Shown here piece after piece: positions 59,901 to 64,000 of a DNA stretch of 64,000 bases. Position numbers and translations under genes: made by a program. The number at the start of each line of letters is the position of its first letter. The first letter of the stretch is position 1. This stretch comes from Yamagishiella unicocca (taxonomy: Eukaryota > Chlorophyta > Chlorophyceae > Chlamydomonadales > Volvocaceae). The notes beneath the pieces were generated by a model. It ran no database searches, was not told the DNA's origin, and worked only from the letters and a program-made list of their open reading frames with translations. The stretch covers positions 558,001 through 622,000 of the forward strand of contig BDSL01000060.1 in NCBI GenBank assembly GCA_003116995.1, given 5' to 3'.

Positions 59901-62900
59901 CCTACAGGTGCAGTGCCTTGACCAAATGGCACCAAACTTGCGCTTTGATCTTTCAATGATATTTATAATCAATACCGAAAGTTTTGGGGCCAGCAGCAAA
60001 CCGCAAGAGGTACCTGAAAATGGCCATGGTGGTTAGCAAAGCACAGAGCAACGAGCTAACTGCCCAGGTTTGCCTTGTCCTACAGGTGCAGTGCCTTGAC
60101 CAAATGGCACCAAACTTGCGCTTTGATCTTTCAATGATATTTATAATCAATACCGAAAGTTTGGGCCAGGCAGCAAACCGCAAGAGGTACCTGAAAATGG
60201 CCATGGTGGTTAGCAAAGCACAGAGCAAAGCTAACTGCCCAGGTTTGCCTTGTCCTACAGGTGCAGTGCCTTGACCAAATGGCACCAAACTTGCGCTTTG
60301 ATCTTTCAATGATATTTATAATCAATACCGAAAGATTTGGGGCGCAGCAACCGCAAGAGGTACCTGAAAATGGCCATGGTGGTTAGCTAAGCACAGAGCA
60401 ACGGGCTAACTGCCCAGGTTTGCCTTGTCCTACAGGTGCAGTGCCTTGACCAAATGGCACCAAACTTGCGCTTTGATCTTTCAATGATATTTATAATCAA
60501 TACCGAAAGATTTTGGGCCAGCAGCAAACCGCAAGAGGACCTGAAAATGGCCATGGTGGTTAGCAAAGCACAGAGCAACAGCTAACTGCCCAGGTTTGCC
60601 TTGTCCTACAGGTGCAGTGCCTTGACCAAATGGCACCAAACTTGCGCTTTGATCTTTCAATGATATTTATAATCAATACCGAAAGATTTGGGCCAGCAGC
60701 AAACCGCAAGAGGTACCTGAAAATGGCCATGGTGGTTAGCAAAGCACAGAGCAACGGGCTAACTGCCCAGGTTTGCCTTGTCCTACAGGTGCAGTGCCTT
60801 GACCAAATGGCACCAAACTTGCGCTTTGATCTTTCAATGATATTTATAATCAATACCGAAATTTTGGGCCGCAGCAAACCGCAAGAGGTACCTGAAAATG
60901 GCCATGGTGGTTAGCAAAGCACAGAGCAACAGCTAACTGCCCAGGTTTGCCTTGTCCTACAGGTGCAGTGCCTTGACCAAATGGCACCAAACTTGCGCTT
61001 TGATCTTTCAATGATATTTATAATCAATACCGAAAGTTTGGGGCCAGCAGCAACCGCAAGAGGTACCTGAAAATGGCCATGGTGGTTAGCAAAGCACGAG
61101 CACGAGCTAACTGCCCAGGTTTGCCTTGTCCTACAGGTTGCAGTGCCTTGACCAAATGACACCAAACTTGCGCTTTGATCTTTCAATGATATTTATAATC
61201 AATACCGAAAGTTTTGGGGCCAGCAGCAAACCGCAAGAGGTACCTGAAAATGGCCATGGTGGTTAGCAAGCACAGAGCAAGAGCTACTGCCCAGGTTTGC
61301 TTGTCCTACAGGTGCAGTGCCTTGACCAAATGACACCAAACTGCGCTTTGATCTTTCAATGATATTTATAATCAATACCGAAGTTTTGGGGCCAGCAGCA
61401 AACCGCAAGAGGTACCTGAAAATGGCCATTGGTGGTTAGCAAAGCACAGAGCAACGAGCTAACTGCCCAGGTTTGCCTTGTCCTACAGGTGCAGTGCCTT
61501 GACCAAATGGCACCAAACTTGCGCTTTGATCTTTCAATGATATTTATAATCAATACCGAAAGTTTTTGGGCCAGCAGCAAACCGCAAGAGGTACCTGAAA
61601 ATGGCCATGGTGGTTAGCAAAGCACAGAGCAACAGTAACTGCCCAGGTTTGCCTTGTCCTACAGGTGCGTGCCTTGACCAAATGGCACCAAACTTGCGCT
61701 TTGATCTTTCAATGATATTTTATAATCAATACCGAAAGTTTATTGGGCCAGCAGCAAACCGCAAAGGTACCTGAAAATGGCCATGGTGGTTAGCAAAGCA
61801 CAGAGCAACAGCTAACTGCCCAGGTTTGCCTTGTCCTACAGGTGCAGTGCCTTGACCAAATGGCACCAAACTTGCGCTTTGATCTTTCAATGATATTTAT
61901 AATCAATACCGAAAGTTTTGGGGCCAGCAGCAAACCGCAAGAGGACCTGAAAATGGCCATGGTGGTTAGCAAAGCACAGAGCAACGAGCTAACTGCCCAG
62001 GTTTGCCTTGTCCTACAGGTGCAGTGCCTTGACCAAATGGCACCAAACTTGCGCTTTGATCTTTCAATGATATTTATAATCAATACCGAAAGTTTTTGGG
62101 GCAGCAGCAAACCGCAAGAGGTACCTGAAAATGGCCATGGTGGTTAGCAAAGCACAGAGCAAGGAGCTAACTGCCCAGGTTTGCCTTGTCCTACAGGTGC
62201 AGTGCCTTGACCAAATGGCACCAAACTGCGCTTTTGATCTTTCAATGAATCAATACCGAAAGTTTTGGGGCCAGCAGCAAACCGCAAGAGGTACCTGAAA
62301 ATGGCCATGGTGGTTAGCAAAGCACAGAGCAACAGCTAACTGCCCAGGTTTGCCTTGTCCTACAGGTGCAGTGCCTTGACCAAATGGCACCAAACTTGCG
62401 CTTTGATCTTTCAATGATATTTATAATCAATACCGAAAGTTTTTGGGGCCAGCAGCAAACCGCAAGAGGTACCTGAAAATGGCCATGGTGGTTAGCAAAG
62501 CACAGAGCAACGAGCTAACTGCCCAGGTTTGCCTTGTCCTACAGGTGCAGTGCCTTGACCAAATGACACCAAACTTGCGCTTTGATCTTTCAATGATATT
62601 TATAATCAATACCGAAAGTTTTGGGGCCAGCAGCAAACCGCAAGAGGTACCTGAAAATGGCCATGGTGGTTAGCAAAGCACAGAGCAAGGAGCTAACTGC
62701 CCAGTTTGCCTTGTCCTACAGGTGCAGTGCCTTGACCAAATGGCACCAAACTTGCGCTTTGATCTTTCAATGATATTTATAATCAATACCGAAAGTGGGC
62801 CAGCAGCAAACCGCAAGAGGTACCTGAAAATGGCCATGGTGGTTAGCAAAGCACAGAGCAACAAGCTAACTGCCCAGGTTTGCCTTGTCCTACAGGTGCA

Positions 62901-64000
62901 GTGCCTTGACCAAATGGCACCAAACTTGCGCTTTGATCTTTCAATGATATTTATAATCAATACCGAAAGTTTTGGGGCCAGCAGCAAACCGCAAGAGGTA
63001 CCTGAATGGCCATGGTGGTTAGCAAAGCACAGAGCAACGAGCTAACTGCCCAGGTTTGCCTTGTCCTACAGGTGCAGTGCCTTGACCAAATGGCACCAAA
63101 CTTGCGCTTTGATCTTTCAATGATATTTATAATCAATACCGACGTTTTGGGGCCAGCAGCAAACCGGCAAGAGGTACCTGAAAATGGCCATGGTGGTTAG
63201 CTAAGCACAGAGCACGGCTAACTGCCCAGGTTTGCCTTGTCCTACAGGTGCAGTGCCTTGACCAAATGCACCAAACTTGCGCTTTGATCTTTCAATGATA
63301 TTTATAATCAATACCGAACGTTTTGGGGCCAGCAGCAAACCGCAAGAGGTACCTGAAAATGGCCATGGTGGTTAGCTAAGCACAGAGCAACCGAGCTGCT
63401 GCCCAGGTTTGCCTTGTCCTACAGGTGCAGTGCCTTGACCAAATGGCACCAAACTTGCGCTTTGATCTTTCAATGATATTTATAATCAATACCGAACGTT
63501 TTGGGGCCAGCAGCAAACCGCAAGAGGTACCTGAAAATGGCCATGGTGGTTAGCTAAGCACAGAGCAACAAGCTGCTGCCCAGGTTTGCCTTGTCCTACA
63601 GGTGCAGTGCCTTGACCAAATGGCACCAAACTTGCGCTTTGATCTTTCAATGATATTTATAATCAATACCGAACGTTTTGGGCCAGCAGCAAACCGCAAG
63701 AGGTACCTGAAAATGGCCATGGTGGTTAGCTAAGCACAGAGCAACGAGCTAGCTGCCCAGGTTTGCCTTGTCCTACAGGTGCAGTGCCTTGACCAAATGG
63801 CACCAAACTTGCGCTTTGATCTTTCAATGATATTTATAATCAATACCGAACGTTTGGGGCCAGCCAGCAAACCGCAAGAGGTACCTGAAAATGGCCATGG
63901 TGGTTAGCTAAAGCACAGAGCAACAAGCTGGCTGCCCAGGTTTGCCTTGTCCTACAGGTGCAGTGCCTTGACCAAATGGCACCAAACTTGCGCTTTGATC

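Larger units (their letters stand above)
28204..64000. repeat. Satellite array, right block (~177-179-bp monomer, about 200 copies, runs off the window)
   Basis: The same monomer family as the left block, in the same orientation. From about 28.2 to 37 kb, classes A-D still alternate and small higher-order units are visible. From about 38 kb most monomers are one type (GAAAGTTTTGGGGCCAGCAG, AAACCGCAAGAGGTACC), many 177 bp long. ATGACACC dominates to about 53 kb and ATGGCACC after it. From about 63.1 kb monomers carry GAACG for GAAAG and TTAGCTAAGC for TTAGCAAAGC. One-base deletions and insertions are very frequent from about 37 kb and worst near 51-53.4 kb. Open frames of up to 236 codons on either strand arise because 177 is divisible by three; they do not look like genes. 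Confidence 0.97.

Noticed and set aside
11933..64000. Hundreds of 60-236-codon open frames in the satellite on both strands
   Set aside because: They are frame-by-frame translations of one tandem monomer, occur on both strands, and break or join only through 177- versus 178-bp monomer length. No protein-family motif was seen.

Overview
The window is nuclear DNA of a eukaryote, most likely a flagellated green alga of the Chlorophyceae (Chlamydomonas/Volvox relatives). Three facts support this: GC-rich genes broken by many short GT-AG introns, a gene for a motile-cilium coiled-coil protein of the CFAP73/CCDC42 family, and an ATG8 of plant/algal type. The placement is an inference; no rRNA or organellar marker is present.

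Layout. (1) Positions 1-9653 hold three ordinary host genes: a CFAP73-like gene on + (27-1897), ATG8 on - (3659-4889, five exons, 140 aa) and, divergent from it, a D-isomer-specific 2-hydroxyacid dehydrogenase on + (5756-9653, eight exons, 338 aa). (2) Positions 9654-11932 have no recognisable gene but are rich in inverted and short tandem repeats. (3) From 11933 to the right edge the window is a tandem satellite with a monomer of about 178 bp, roughly 240 copies in total. The left part shows multi-monomer higher-order repeats; the right part is more uniform and full of single-base indels. (4) The satellite is split by one 9,227-bp DNA transposon of the hAT superfamily (18977-28203). It has 16-bp terminal inverted repeats and a perfect 8-bp target-site duplication, and removing it restores one satellite monomer.

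The hAT element is the most interesting object. Its transposase coding sequence is complete from zinc finger to dimerisation domain, but it is split by about 3.5 kb of foreign sequence. That cargo holds a divergent gene pair: an Hsp70-family ATPase-domain gene on - (22862-24798, apparently damaged) and an unrecognised gene on + (25087-26456). A short AT-rich region with a TATA-like box separates them. Cargo introns and promoter are dotted with the palindrome ATACGCGTAT, which I did not see elsewhere in the window. Splice phases suggest the transposase can be joined across the cargo (donor 23031, acceptor ending 26569, 939 aa). They also show that the unrecognised gene can be spliced in frame to the transposase C-terminal half through an acceptor only 23 nt upstream.

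All gene models were made by eye from reading frames and splice consensus. No similarity search was run, so family names rest on motif recognition. The satellite region should be read with caution because its indel pattern may partly reflect assembly error.
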